Notes: generated by a model from the sequence alone, not told the origin. 64,000 nt of DNA from Sycobia sp. Sy_11 (GCA_018907035.1 JACCIC010000167.1:868001-932000); one strand, 5' to 3'. Positions 1-11,910 are shown, numbered from the stretch's first letter. Numbers and translations: made by a program.

Positions 1-437
1 AAAGCTCAATTCAACAATAGCCTTTAATTATTTGCATTCTAACAACAAATTAAAAATGCTGAAACTTTCATAATGTAGAAAACGTTGAATCAAATCTTTT
101 ATTGCCTAATGTACTGATCATCGTTTATACTTAGGGTCCGTTCCATAATACGAATGATTTTTTTCGTTGTTGCCCAGCTGCATGGTGATTATGGGTAGGT
201 GTCCACCCATAAACTCTTTTTGTGCACCTTTAAATTCAGACGGCTACACGTGTGGGTTGTCAGCTGGAAATGTACTGTCGTGTAATTTGAAGCGAGTATC
301 GACGCGAGCTGTGAGGTGACGGGCGGGAGACAAAGCCGAGCACAATATAAATTAGTGCACACGTGAACGCCTTAAGGTTATTTGCATGGAGGATGGAACG
401 CGCGTCGCGTTCGCACGGACAAATTCGGCGCGGGCGT

Positions 438-439
<2 letters not shown>
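1..439. other. no recognisable gene
   Basis: I see no coding similarity, splice structure or element termini here. Reading frames running into the TA tract to the right are simple-repeat artefacts. Confidence 0.6.
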
Positions 440-484
<45 letters not shown>

Positions 485-549
485 GTATATAGATATATAT
501 ATATATATACATATGTATATAGATATACATATACATATGTATATATATT
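440..549. repeat. TA-rich microsatellite
   Basis: Long (TA)n run followed by alternating acatatgtatatagatat blocks. All six-frame translations here are Tyr/Ile repeats and not genes. Confidence 0.95.
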
Positions 550-625
550 GTATCGGTGTGCGTGTACGCTTCGGGCACATAGATGGCAGACACACCCGTT
601 GCAAAAACAATGCTCGGCTGAACTG
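545..625 (+). repeat. diverged inverted match to 2690-2750
   Basis: The stretch containing ggcagacacacccgttgcaa recurs on the opposite strand at about 2690-2750 as ggcagacacgaccgttgcaa. The two copies face each other around the Gypsy pol fragment and may be termini or flanks of one decayed element. Confidence 0.55.
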
Positions 626-858
626 AGTCCCAAATCAATCCAGCGACGGAGAGAGGCGGTCCGCGAGGGACGAAGTGTCACTTATAAAAGATAGCGGGAA
701 TAAGAACCACAAAATGAAGTGCCAAAGAAATAAGTCAAAAGTCATCTTTAATAAAATAATGAAATATAAAAATAATATAGGTGGGGGGCAGAAGAGGCGG
801 AGCGCAGGCCGAGGGTCGTCAGAGCGACGGTGTGTGTGCGGAAGCAAAGAAGAGAGGT

Positions 859-898
<40 letters not shown>

Positions 899-1540
899 AC
901 TAAACTGCCACTTACAGTTAGAGTACTGGAGTCGTCCGGATCCGCTGGCGACGAGAAGACGACGGTAGCAGATCCTCGAGGTATGGCCAGTGGCTCTCAA
1001 AGCCATCCAAGGAAGCGGTGTCCTCACAAATTCTAGGTCCAGGAGGGGCGGCTAATCCGTACTGGATATGGGCTAGATGGCAGGTCCAATCGACCTCGAT
1101 TACCCGAGTCACGTTCACGTGGCGAGCTTGTGAGTATCACCCATGGAGGCGGTGATGGGCGTGGCGATCACAAGAAAAACCTCACGCGGTCAGGGCGGCA
1201 GCTGAACACAATTTCGTATTTCTTTTACTTACGAAAACTCGCGCGAAATACGGCAGTCATTGAACTATTGTCGCGTGCGTAACAAAAACACACATTAAGT
1301 ATACATATAAATAACAAATAGTATATACATATATTTATATATAGGCTACGACGGGAGAGAGAGCATCGGGACGTGGGATAGCAAACGTGAGCGGCCCTTG
1401 CGAATCCGGTCACACGTCCCCTTCCCCCCTCCAGACGCTGGTAGCCGGAGCGTGACAGCTCGAGACTGCATACCTCTCTCATGTTGACCATGAGACAGGA
1501 TAGGGATCACTGAACATATAATACATAATAACAGCAGACG
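626..1540. other. no recognisable gene; one GA tract
   Basis: Contains a (GA)n microsatellite at about 860-893. I recognise no protein in the remaining sequence on either strand. Confidence 0.55.
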
Positions 1541-2540
1541 GCATGGTCCATTTTAACAACTCCAAGCCTAAAACTATAAAAGCCTAAAAATATCGTGATT
1601 CCTCCCGAAGAGGGACCTGGTAGTAGGCGCTGCTGAGGTTCAGTGTAAAGATATATCGCGCATTTCTTAATTTTTGTAAGATTACGTGCTGATCTTTGGC
1701 ACGGAGTTAAATTTGTAAAAAATCACGCAGAATCGGTGCTCCCGTCGTATTATCGTATCATTGCAATGGGCTAGACCACTCGTTGGTTGATCTACGAATT
1801 ACGCCTTGATCGAGCATTTTGCGCACTAGCGCATTCATTTCCAGCTCTACCATTTGAGAGATCAAATAATAACGCTGCTTAATCGGTTTAGCATCGTCGA
1901 TATCCATCACGCGATCGGTCATATGCGTGCAGTCTAGAATCTGATCAGCGGGAGGTAGTAACCGATCGAGGAGTTCTTCAAGGACTCGATGCTCAACGGT
2001 GACTATCGTCAATATCAGCGAACCCTATAGAGGAAAGCGAATACGCCGGGGTAACCGAGGCGGTGCAGAATTGTAGCGGAACGAAATTCGTTCGATCAAC
2101 ATGGTATTGTCGAGCGAGTGGATGACTGCATGGAAAGCGCGGTATAAGTCTGCACTGAGCAAACAGTCATTTTCCGAGCCTGGAATTATGATGACGTCTA
2201 ACTCAATTTCGACGTCTGCACTTGCAAACGGAAGGGCCACCTGGCCTACTATCGGCTCAATTTTTCCCGTGTCCAGTCCCGAGTGTCAGTTCTGGGAAAG
2301 GGCCGAAGTAGAAAACCGAGGGCAGATGCAATCTGCAAGTAAAGTGCATGTTTGCAAAACTCTCCTATTTCCACGTGAGCCCAACATCGTGAATGCCGAT
2401 CGGTTTCGACATTTGTGGTTGATTCAGCGGAGTCATGATCATGATCCTCCTCCTTTATGAACAGAAGAGGGCAATCAGCATTACCATGTATCCTGGTAGC
2501 TGCCTGTTGATCTTCAGAGGTCTCACGGAGCATAGGGGCG
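1540..2540 (-). pseudogene. Ty3/Gypsy pol fragment (protease-RT)
   Basis: Minus-strand remnants of an LTR retrotransposon polyprotein in normal order. A retropepsin tail at about 2240-2025 contains DVIIIPGSENDCLLSADLYRAF, resembling the flap and C-terminal part of Gypsy proteases; the family LLGADF appears as LLSADL. The RT N-terminus at about 2012-1758 contains DDAKPIKQRYYLIS and VRKMLDQGVIRRSTNEWSSP, typical of Gypsy RT entry segments. RT motif A follows at about 1660-1615 as TLNLSSAYYQVPL in another frame, with its Asp replaced by Asn. Frameshifts and stops separate the pieces. RNase H and integrase are absent and no LTR pair was found, so this is a dead fragment. Confidence 0.8.
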
Positions 2541-3720
2541 AGTTTGACCCCATTTGCTCCCTTTTTCGCATTTCCCGAACACTCGGAGCAATAGCGAAAA
2601 GTGTCGGCTGACCATCCACACCCTCGATGGGATGAAGATCGACCCGAAGCACGCGACCCCCAAAAATCGCGCTAAGCAGAGAAACCGCACTCTTTTTGCA
2701 ACGGTCGTGTCTGCCGTCCTCGTGCTTTAAGCGGACACGCGCACCGTTATATGGCGCCCAATGCCATTTTAGGATCGCAAAAATTATTATAAAAAATATA
2801 TATACGTACATATACATTTTTTCAACTATATAATATTTTAGTGTCCCGGCGAAAATTCGCAATAAAAGTTACGCGGATGCGCGAAAAAAATTACAAATTA
2901 CTTGTTATATGCGGGATATAATTATGTTCTATATAATAAAATTACTTAATAAATAACATCGTTGTATTAAAGAATCCGAAAGCACTGAGCGTCGAGAGTA
3001 TTTACGTCTCCGAGCCGGTAACGTCAACATTCGCGATCAAGGCCTCTGCCAGTTAGGCAAATGTGTTAGAAAAGCACCACAAATTTACTGTATAGTCAAA
3101 TGTGCAGCTTTCCTAATAATAAAGATATTAATGTAATTGTTAGGGTCTGCTTCAAAATTGCTACGTTAATATACACGGGAACAGATGGGCCTTGACGCGC
3201 GCTACGATTTGCGCGCGTTGCCGGCAAATGTATTAGGTGTTGTAAAAGGAAAATGCGAGGGTTCTAAAGCTGTGTGCTCGCGCAATAAAGGGAGGGGTCC
3301 GGCCGGCACGTGTTGGCCGGATAGAGATGGAAAAGAGACGAGTTTCCCGACGTGTTTCTCGGGCGGCATCTGCCGATTGTCGAAAGTATGGACGTTGTAA
3401 TAAAAGGTCGAAGAGACGAGTCCCATTAAATTTATAACACAAATTTTGGGTTTATTATATCCGGTACTTTTTTTTGTTTTGTAGAAAACACTTTAAAAGC
3501 AGAAAATAATAAAACTGTTAGACGTGCAGCAGTGGACTGGTTGAACCATGTTTTCCTTCGAAGCGACTGTCATCGTGTGACTAGGATATAATAAAGGTTT
3601 TATTTATATGGCCCGGCAATGAATTTCTCCGTGAAAAACATAGCTTGTGTCAGCGAGAAGAAATATCTTTGAGTTAAAATGTATTAATTTAAAATATTAA
3701 AATGTAATTCTCTGGCGAAC
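2541..3720. other. no recognisable gene
   Basis: 2541-2862 has a minus-strand open frame without clear homology and may be more of the Gypsy element. 3185-3430 is locally GC-rich, with short palindromes such as ggccggcacgtgttggccgg, but no coding similarity. The rest is AT-rich. Confidence 0.5.
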
Positions 3721-3724
3721 ACCT

Positions 3725-3805
3725 TTATATTATTATTATTATTATTACTATCATATTAGTACTATTATTATTATTATTAGTTTTAGTATTACTCTTATTA
3801 TTGTA
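3725..3805. repeat. (TTA)n microsatellite
   Basis: Interrupted tattattatt array. Confidence 0.9.
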
Positions 3806-4740
3806 TTAATTTCCGCTAGCAGGTGTAAGTGTGTAACAGCGTCGTGACTGATTATAATTGTATTATTTCATGTATGTGTGTGAAAATCGGCAATAATGTA
3901 TTATATCGCGTTAATGTATTGTATCGTATTAATGTATCGTATCACGTAAGTGGGCTTAAATACAGGCCGCTCATGCACCCCTGCCCCTCCTACTCTGTGT
4001 CACCGCGACGCACGTACTCCATCGGGCCGTGCGCGCAGCCTTCGCTCAAGGGGGACCTTACTGGTGTCCGAGACTGTAGCATCTCCGAAAGGATGACCAG
4101 GGTTCTTCTCGAGGCGTTCCGACCCGCCTAAGTAATGAGGTCACCTTATGGCTGAGGGGTGTGGCACCTCATCAGCTAGGCATGGCAAGGTGGGAGGTGC
4201 GCGAGGGAACGGGCCACCGTCGAATGTGTACAGCGTACTGTAGAGGACCGCTCCCGCTCTGCCCCCACCCCTCTCCAACAACGTACGAGAGAAAAGGGAC
4301 GAGCGGGCGGGACGAGGCACTTTTCGTTTCTAATGCCCGAGTAGATAGACCTCGCGAGAGATTGATTTTTCGCCGAAATATCCTTCTACTGTGTTAGAAC
4401 TGTTTGTTAAATTTGTGTTTCGCCTTTTTTTTATCATTCAAATTATAATAATTTAAATTTAATAAAATTAATCATATAAGTTGACCAAAATCTGTTTTAT
4501 TAAGATAAAATCATTTTATTTCCCTTCCCGCTTGCACGCCTTAACCCGAATAGTAATAGATAATGTAATTAATTAAATTGATATAAATAATTATATTTTA
4601 TAAACTTATTCCGATTAATAAGTATATTTAATATGAGAACTAACAAGATTTAAATATAAATCTAACATTTAAATCTGAATGTTATACTCTAATATAAACA
4701 ATTCAATTGTACTTATGTCGACTGCCCATATACAAATTAA
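3806..4740. other. no recognisable gene
   Basis: 3960-4390 is GC-richer than its surroundings and holds two short open frames without recognised motifs; it may be LTR or UTR-like DNA. 4391-4740 is AT-rich with no visible feature. Confidence 0.5.
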
Positions 4741-5026
4741 TAAATATTTTTTCATTGGTCTTACAGTTCAATCAAATCAATCTAAAATATACGCAATAAT
4801 ATCAACACATATCCACATCCACATCAACACATCAATACACAAAAATAATAAAAAATAAAAATATAAATAAAAATAAAAATTAAATTAAAAATTATAATGA
4901 CAGTCAGACTATCCTTGTTTACATTCATCTCCGTAGACTAATCTAAAAATAAAATATTAGCTGAAAAAATTCTTTATTAGTAAAGTGCTGTCTGACTGTC
5001 CCCAACACCCTTAGCTAATTGAAGAT

Positions 5027-5065
5027 CCTGTCCAACGTTTCGAGCTCGCTACGGCTCCACGTCAG
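5027..5065 (-). ncRNA. hammerhead-like core, decayed (PLE copy 1)
   Basis: Minus strand reads CTGACGT, a GAGC/GCTC stem, then GAAAC. This is the same site as the better-preserved core in copy 2; the last A of CTGANGA is T here and stem III is degraded. Confidence 0.35.
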
Positions 5066-6369
5066 AGACTAAAGAAAATCTTATATTCTAATCTATATAT
5101 ACCTTATCCCCACTACCAAATTTAGTAAATTAAATCTAAATTCCCTTTCTACACAAATTGTTCAAAACCAATCAATTTAATAAGGAATGATAAACACTGT
5201 CCAGTCTACCAGACTCTAACATTAAATTCACATTAAATTTCGATTTCTGGAAATGTGAAGACTTTCAAGACTCTCCCCTTTATAATTATTACAAATACCA
5301 TGTTCCAAAATATCCACATTCACAAAATCAAAAGAATCTAAAAATTTTAATCAATGCTCTTTTAAACCGGAAGTAATATGTGAGCTACGCAAACTATATT
5401 TATGTTCATAAATTCTCTTTTTTAAATATCAACCTGTTTGTCCAATATAGTATTTACTACAACCCATGCATTACTCTTGTAAACAACTCCTGATTTTAAG
5501 CATAAATCATCCATATCTTTGCAATTATTAAACAATCTACTCAAATTATTGCTATTTTTAAAGAAAATTTGAATGTTATATTTCCGAAAATTTCTTTTAA
5601 TTCTTTCAGATAATCCTCCAACATATGGTAAGACAATAATTTTGTCTCTGTTAACATCAACTCTTGCATTATGTCTATTTTCGGTATTATGAATGTCAAA
5701 CAATCTCTCAGCAATTAATCTATTAATAAATTTAATTGGATAACCATTATTAATGAAAGTTTCTCTTACTATCTGTAAATTATTTTGTCTAAAATCTTTA
5801 TGTGATAATTTTATTGCTGTGTCAATTACACCGCTCAATGCTCCAATTTTGTTTCCGAATTGGTGGCGTGAATTATAATAAAATCCAAAAACCTACCTGA
5901 CTAAGTAGGCTTTCTGTACCAATGAAGTTTCACTTTATTGTTACTACATCTAATGACATTAATGTCCAGAAAACTTAACTGACTATTAACTTCAACCTCC
6001 CTTGTAAATTTAATTCTGTCATATACAGAATTGAAAGCATCCACCATTTCATCCACAAAAACTTCCAGAACAATTGTAAAGATATCATCAACATATCTCT
6101 TAAATATCATTGGTTCAAAAAGCAATTTTGACAAGGCTATACTTTCCAGCTTTTCCATAACTAAATTAGCTATAACCGGTGCAAACGCGACCCCATTGGA
6201 CATCCGTATTTTTGTTCATAAAATTTATTAGCAAATGAATAAATTGTATTATTAAAAACTAAATTAATTGCTTTGATAAATTCATTCATTGTTAATTTTG
6301 TATGCAAATTAATTCCATGCCACTTTTCCTGTATAATATCATATAACAATTCCAATGAACTCATCTTGT

Positions 6370-7656
6370 ATCAGGTATGTGAATAAGTCTTTCCCGTTTT
6401 TTTTCAAATTTTGAGCCTTTATTGTGAAAAAATGGTTACAAATGAATTATTGAAAGTATTGGCCATCGCTAGCTACAACTTTTTCCCATCTTTCTGGCAA
6501 CATACGAATCCCGTTGCGAAAAAATTCGACCGGTTTGGCCTCTATCCAGTCATCCACCCATTTTTTGGCTTCCTCGTAGGAATGGAAGTGCTGGTCAGCC
6601 AGGCCATGCGTCATCAATCTGAAAAGATGGTAATCAGACGGAGCAACGTCTGGACTATACGGCGGGTGGGGTAGGACTTCCCATTTGAGCGTTTCTAAGT
6701 ATAATTTCACCGGCGGTGCAACATGTGGGCGAGCATTGTCATGTTGCAAAATAACTTTGTCGTGCCTGTCGGAGTATTGTGGCCGTTTTTCTCGCAGTGC
6801 GCGGCTCAAACGCATCAATTGTCGTCGATAGACCTCGCCTGTGATCCTTTCATTCGGTTTCAGAAGCTCATAGTAAACCACACCTAGCTGGTCCCACCAT
6901 ATACAGAGCATGAGCTTGGCGCCATGAATATTTGGCTTGGCCGTCGATGATGATGCATGGCCGGGTAGTCCCCATGATTTTCTTCGCTTCGGATTATCGT
7001 AACGTATCCACTTTTCATCGCCAGTCACGATACGATGCAGAAAACCCTTTCTTTTATGTCGCTGAAGCAGCTGTTCGCAAGTGAAAAAACGCCGTTCGAC
7101 GTCTCTCAGCTTCAGTTCGTACGGCACCCAATTTCCTTGCTTTTGGATCATTCCCATGGCTTTCAAACGCTTGGAAATGGTTGTTCGGTCAACTCCCAAT
7201 GCTTCAGCAAGTTCTTCTTGCGTTTGACAAGAATCTTCATCAAGCAAAGTCGCCAATTCTCGATCTTCAAAGATTTGCGGCCGCCCGAAACGCTCCTTGT
7301 CTTCCACGTCGAAATCACCGCTTTTGAAGCGTCGAAACCATCCGCGAACACTTGAATCATCGACACAACTTTCTCCATAAGCCTCCTGAAGCAATCGATG
7401 CGTCTCGGCAGCAGATTTCTTCAAATTGAACCAATAAAGTGAAACTTCCCGCAAATGACGTCGACTCGGCTCAAATTTCGACATTTTCACGATATCAAAA
7501 ATTTATGATGCGAAAAAATTTTAACTAATGTGTTAGTATGGAATTGTTGACATATGAATAAGCTTTGATTATGACATATGTAACCATTGAATACTCGCAC
7601 AGTATTGGTGGCGCCATCTCTTACAAAAAACGGGAAAGACTTATTCACACTCCTAA
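6370..7656 (-). mobile_element. intact 1,287-bp mariner inserted in PLE copy 1
   Basis: Complete Tc1/mariner-superfamily element. The terminal inverted repeats are TCAGGTATGTGAATAAGTC on the left and TTAGGAGTGTGAATAAGTC on the right when read inward; both continue TTTCCCG. It is flanked by TA at 6368-6369 and 7657-7658. The empty site is visible in PLE copy 2, which reads cttgTAgttttt with a single TA, so the insertion and its target-site duplication are proven within this window. It encodes one uninterrupted transposase. A sister copy of identical length is at 42581-43867. Confidence 0.97.
6447..7490 (-). CDS. mariner transposase, 347 aa, apparently intact
   Basis: Cut-and-paste DNA transposase that binds the element's inverted repeats and inserts at TA. 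The length matches the usual 340-350 aa of mariner. N-terminal paired HTH: first helix-turn-helix around residues 22-60 (SVRGWFRRFKSGDFDVED, then the GRP linker), second around 88-110 (TQEELAEALGVDRTTISKRL). The linker WVPYEL differs from the common WVPHEL by one residue. The catalytic triad is complete: GDEKW, HDNARPH and APSDYHLF, with 34 residues between the second and third Asp (DD34D). It ends WEKVVASDGQYFQ. The start Met lies in MKMSKFEPS; the second Met is the more usual mariner start. It differs from the 42658-43701 copy at about 10 residues, including F instead of S in ERFGRP. Confidence 0.95.
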   Translation of the reverse strand: MKMSKFEPSRRHLREVSLYWFNLKKSAAETHRLLQEAYGESCVDDSSVRGWFRRFKSGDFDVEDKERFGRPQIFEDRELATLLDEDSCQTQEELAEALGVDRTTISKRLKAMGMIQKQGNWVPYELKLRDVERRFFTCEQLLQRHKRKGFLHRIVTGDEKWIRYDNPKRRKSWGLPGHASSSTAKPNIHGAKLMLCIWWDQLGVVYYELLKPNERITGEVYRRQLMRLSRALREKRPQYSDRHDKVILQHDNARPHVAPPVKLYLETLKWEVLPHPPYSPDVAPSDYHLFRLMTHGLADQHFHSYEEAKKWVDDWIEAKPVEFFRNGIRMLPERWEKVVASDGQYFQ

Positions 7657-8378
7657 TAGTTTTTCGGAATAACAATATCTTTCATTTCATTGTAAAAACA
7701 CCAACTATCCTTAATATAAGAACTCGTTGTTCCAACTGTCTTAACCGATTTATTAGATAAACATCTAGCAATATTATAAGTTGGAAAATTTAGAGAAGAT
7801 ATTATTATTCTAATTGTCAGATTTTCTTTATGAATCTTGGGAAGCCCATCACATTTTGCTACAGTTACATTTTAACATTTTAAATATTTATATGTCGTAT
7901 CACTTGTATATTCATTTCTTTTCCAATTATTTAATAACTCTGTCAAATTATTTTGTAGCTTAGTGATGTATGGATTACCAATTTTCAATTAAGTACTACC
8001 ATCATTTAATATATTATTTATACGATCTATGTAATCAATTTTATTGGAAGCTACAGTTACATTACCTTTGTCGGCCTTTTGGAAGATTATATTAGGGTTA
8101 TTTCTCAAAAAATCCTTCGCGGTAATTAATTCATGTATAAAATTACTATTTAAAAAATTATCAAATTTATTTTCTCTTTTAAAATTACTAATGACTTTAA
8201 CCAAAGATATCCTACATTCCTTTCTCACTTCATCATTTAAACCAAAAAGATTACTTTCAACCTCCACGATGATTTCTTTGATCAGGAGATTATTTTTATA
8301 ATATAATATTCCATGTTTGGCACCTTTAGACATGATGTTTATTACTTCATTCGGTATGTCCTTGTCAGTTAGATTCAT

Positions 8379-8587
8379 AACCTATGATTAGATTCATAAC
8401 TTTCGATTGATTTAATTGGACTGTAAGACCAAAAAAAAAATTTAGTATTTTGTACATAATCAGTCGAGAAAAGCGCAATTAAATTATTTTAAATATTAAA
8501 AGGGTCAAAAAATTATTCACTTAGTCGTGGAAACAAAATTAGAATAATATATAAATCGTGTTAATTTCTAGATTATATATATATCCA
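8379..8587. other. junction between inverted PLE copies
   Basis: About 200 bp separate the 5' ends of the two PLEs. 8404-8432 resembles the PLE 3' terminal segment (gattgattt.attggact.taagacc) in plus orientation. 8440-8570 is a diverged direct match to 11960-12060 (shared motif ggaaacaaaattagaataa). Confidence 0.6.
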
Positions 8588-10870
8588 AACATGGAATATT
8601 ATATTATAAAAATAATCTCCCGATCAAAGAAATCATCGTGGAGGTTGAAAGTAATCTTTTTGGTTTAAATGATGAAGTGAGAAAGGAATGTAGGATATCT
8701 TTGGTTAAAGTCATTAGTAATTTTAAAAGAGAAAATAAATTTGATAATTTTTTAAATAGTAATTTTATACATGAATTAATTACCGCGAAGGATTTTTTGA
8801 GAAATAACCCTAATATAATCTTCCAAAAGGCCGACAAAGGTAATGTAACTGTAGCTTCCAATAAAATTGATTACATAGATCGTATAAATAATATATTAAA
8901 TGATGGTAGTACTTAATTGAAAATTGGTAATCCATACATCACTAAGCTACAAAATAATTTGACAGAGTTATTAAATAATTGGAAAAGAAATGAATATACA
9001 AGTGATACGACATATAAATATTTAAAATGTTAAAATGTAACTGTAGCAAAATGTGATGGGCTTCCCAAGATTCATAAAGAAAATCTGACAATTAGAATAA
9101 TAATATCTTCTCTAAATTTTCCAACTTATAATATTGCTAGATGTTTATCTAATAAATCGGTTAAGACAGTTGGAACAACGAGTTCTTATATTAAGGATAG
9201 TTGGTGTTTTTACAATGAAATGAAAGATATTGTTATTCCGAAAAACTACAAGATGAGTTCATTGGATGTAGTATCTTTGTTTACAAATGTACATTTAGAA
9301 TTGTTATATGATATTATACAGGAAAAGTTGCATGGAATTAATTTGCATACAAAATTAACAATGAATGAATTTATAAAAGCAATTAATTTAGTTTTTAATA
9401 ATACAATTTATTCATTTGCTAATAAATTTTATGAACAAAAATACGGATGTCCAATGGGGTCGCGTTTGCACCGGTTATAGCTAATTTAGTTATGGAAAAG
9501 CTGGAAAGTATAGCGTTGTCAAAATTGCTTTTTGAACCAATGATATTTAAGAGATATGTTGATGATATCTTTACAATTGTTCTGCAAGTTTTTGTGGATG
9601 AAATGGTGGATGTTTTCAATTCTGTATATGACAGAATTAAATTTACAAGGGAGGTTGAAGTTAATAGTCAGTTAAGTTTTCTGGACATTAATGTCATTAG
9701 ATGTAGTAATAATAAGGTGAAACTTAATTGGTACAGAAAGCCTACTTGGTCAGGTAGGTTTTTAGATTTTAATTCACACCACCAATTCGGAAACAAAATT
9801 GCAGCATTAAAGGGTGTCATTGACAGAACAATTAAATTGTCACATAAAGATTTTAAACAAAATAATTTACAGATAGTAAGAGAAACTTTCATTAATAATG
9901 GTTATCCAATTCAATTTATTAATGGATTAATTGCTGAGAGATTGTTTGATATTTCTAATACCGAAAATAGACATAGTGCAGGAATTGATATTAACGGAGG
10001 CAAAATTATTGTCTTGCCATATGTTAGAGGATTGCCTGAAAAAATAACAAGAAATTTTCGGAAATATAACATTCAAATTTTCTTTAAAAATAGCAAGAAT
10101 TTGAGTAGGTTGTTTAATAGTTGCAAAGATAGGGATGATTTATGTTTAAAATCAGGAGTTGTTTACAAAATTAATTGTATGGGTTGTAATAAATACTATA
10201 TTGGACAAACAGATAGATATTTAAAAAGAGAATTTATGAACATAAATATAGTTTGCGTAGCTGACATATTACTTCCGATTCAAAAGAGCATTGTTTAAAG
10301 TTTTTACATTCTTTTGATTTTATGAATGTGGATATTTTGGAACATGGTATTAATAATAAATATAAAAGAGAGAGTCTTGAAAGTATTCACATTTCCAAGA
10401 ATCAAAATAATGTGAATTTAATGTTAGAGTCTAGCCAATTTGATAACATTTATCATTGATTCGTTTTTGAACATTTTTGTAAAGGGATTTTATATTTAAT
10501 TTACGAAATTTGGTAGTGGGGATAGGGTATATATAGATGAGAATATAAGATTTAGTTTAGTCCCTGATGAGGAGCCGTAGTGAGCTTGAAACGTTGGACT
10601 ACGTCTTTAATAAGGTCAGGGTGTTGAGGACAGTCAGACTGCACTTTACTAACAAAAATTTTTTTAGCTAATATTTTATTTTCAGATTAGTCTACGGGAT
10701 GATTGTAAATAAGGACAGTCTGACTGTCATTATAATTTTTAATTTCATTTTTAATTTTTATTTTTGTTTTTATTATTTTTGTGTATTGATGTATTAATTT
10801 TAATATAGATGTGTATTGATGTTACGTATTGTTTTCGATTGATTTGATTGGACTATAAGACCAATGAAAA
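8588..10870 (+). mobile_element. Penelope-like element copy 2 (inverted partner of copy 1)
   Basis: Plus-strand PLE, 5' truncated. The N-terminal domain starts near 8638; RT motif A SSLDVVSLFTNV is near 9253-9290; then GCPMGS at about 9445-9465, APVIANLVME, and the YVDD catalytic motif at 9555-9566. The linker is followed by a GIY-YIG endonuclease start, VVYKINCMGCNKYYIGQT, near 10160-10212. The reading frame is broken by TAA near 8914, TAA near 9030 and a one-base deletion right after MGS (about 9460), so no product is expected. The 3' region contains a hammerhead-like core, the gacagtctgactgtc palindrome and the terminal gattgatttgattggac segment. Confidence 0.92.
10564..10605 (+). ncRNA. 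hammerhead-ribozyme-like core in PLE 3' region
   Basis: Order of elements: CTGATGA (10564-10570), a short stem-loop closing on GAGC/GCTT, GAAA (10588-10591), then ACGT...ACGT as stem III followed by C at 10605, where a hammerhead would cleave (GTC). PLEs are reported to carry hammerhead ribozymes. Caveats: one extra base sits between CTGATGA and stem II, and no convincing stem I is visible by eye. Confidence 0.45.
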
Positions 10871-10924
10871 AATATTTATTCATTCCTTTTAAAATTTATT
10901 TATTTATAATAAAACATATATTTA

Positions 10925-11482
10925 CGTCTTTAGGTAAGGCATATCATTTAATTAGAATTTATAAATTATTTTCTATATGGATTATGACGTATTACAATTA
11001 TAAATTTTAATTTTAAACACCACTGATACACATAAATTATTTTATTTTGATGAAAAAAATTACGGCCTCCGCTGAGCGACGACTCTACGATTTGCAATCT
11101 AACGCATTCCCGTGTAGAAATATACTCGGTATATCCCTAGTTCGGTATAGATCCTAATCAGTGTTACTCATGATTTCCTCATCTAGGTAATACTCGCCAG
11201 ATCCGAGTTAGATTTCCCTACGATCATCTAATAATCGTCTTATATTAATTATTATTTTCTCGACTTTATTCAGATTTCCCTATTTTTTATTAATGTTAGA
11301 AAGAAATACGTGTTTTCTATAGTCAAAATCTTATAAGTAGGAAACTTAAGGAAATTATCAGGCTTTCTAGCTTGGATCTCCTTAACTTTAATTATCAGGC
11401 TTTCTAGCTTGGATTTCCTTAACTTGTCCCTATTTTTGAAAGAATGACGTTTTTCTAGGTGGAGTCTGCGAAGTAGGAGAAT

Positions 11483-11531
<49 letters not shown>

Positions 11532-11910
11532 TCGCAGATCTTTCCAACTTGGGAAAGAATTTAAAAACTTGATTTACTATGTATGTTTTATCTTGTTTTT
11601 ATAATATTATTTTATGTTCTTAAGTGATGTACAATGATATGCAAAGTATAGTATAGTAATCGCATATTGCGTTTTAGCATAGTGAATAACGCGTTAGCTT
11701 GCAAATCGTAGGGTCGTGGTCTCGATACTCAGTGGAGGTCGCAATTTTTTTCATCGAAATAAAATAATTTATATGTTCAACGGAGATGTTTAATATTAAA
11801 ATTTACAATAATTAATGTAAAAAGTATTAATAATTATTAATTATTAATTGTAAGTCGTAATACGTAATAAGGCATATAGAAAATAATTTATAAATTCTAA
11901 TTAAATGGCA
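10925..11910. mobile_element. long-inverted-repeat element around a TA microsatellite, copy 1
   Basis: Outer arms at about 10925-11110 and 11690-11910 are inverted copies of each other, sharing tttaattagaatttataaa and the tacgatttgcaa segment. Between them lie block B (11150-11475), a (TA)n tract (11488-11527) and block C (11536-11693). No coding sequence is visible, so it is a MITE-like non-autonomous element. Inner arm ends contain a weak tRNA box-B-like sequence, which is not enough to call a SINE. Confidence 0.65.

Larger units (their letters stand above)
4741..8378 (-). mobile_element. Penelope-like element copy 1, split by mariner
   Basis: PLEs encode a telomerase-related RT followed by a GIY-YIG endonuclease. 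Reading the minus strand: N-terminal region 8378-7989; RT core with GCPMGS then APVIANLVMEKLES and the RYVDD catalytic motif at about 6210-6080; C-terminal linker and start of the GIY-YIG domain 5838-5422 (VVYKSN, WVVVNTILDKQ, with the YIGQT core lost); then a 3' region to about 4741. A mariner occupies 6370-7656. The copy is dead: it has stops, a 1-base frameshift after MGS, and lacks the 33 bp encoding the RT motif A DVVSLFTNV segment. It mirrors copy 2 (8588-10870) and shares that copy's stops and frameshift. Confidence 0.9.

Noticed and set aside
360..690. Several overlapping frames of 80-116 codons
   Set aside because: They are translations of the TA-rich microsatellite and its flanks, with Tyr/Ile repeats in all frames.
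2754..2767. tRNA-Lys primer-binding-site-like TGGCGCCCAAT on the plus strand
   Set aside because: The adjacent pol remnants are on the minus strand and on the wrong side, and no LTR end was identified next to it; kept only as a side note.
11690..11760. tRNA-like sequence (box-B-like stretch gtcgtggtctcgatactc)
   Set aside because: No convincing box A, cloverleaf or anticodon arm; it lies in the arm of an inverted-repeat element.
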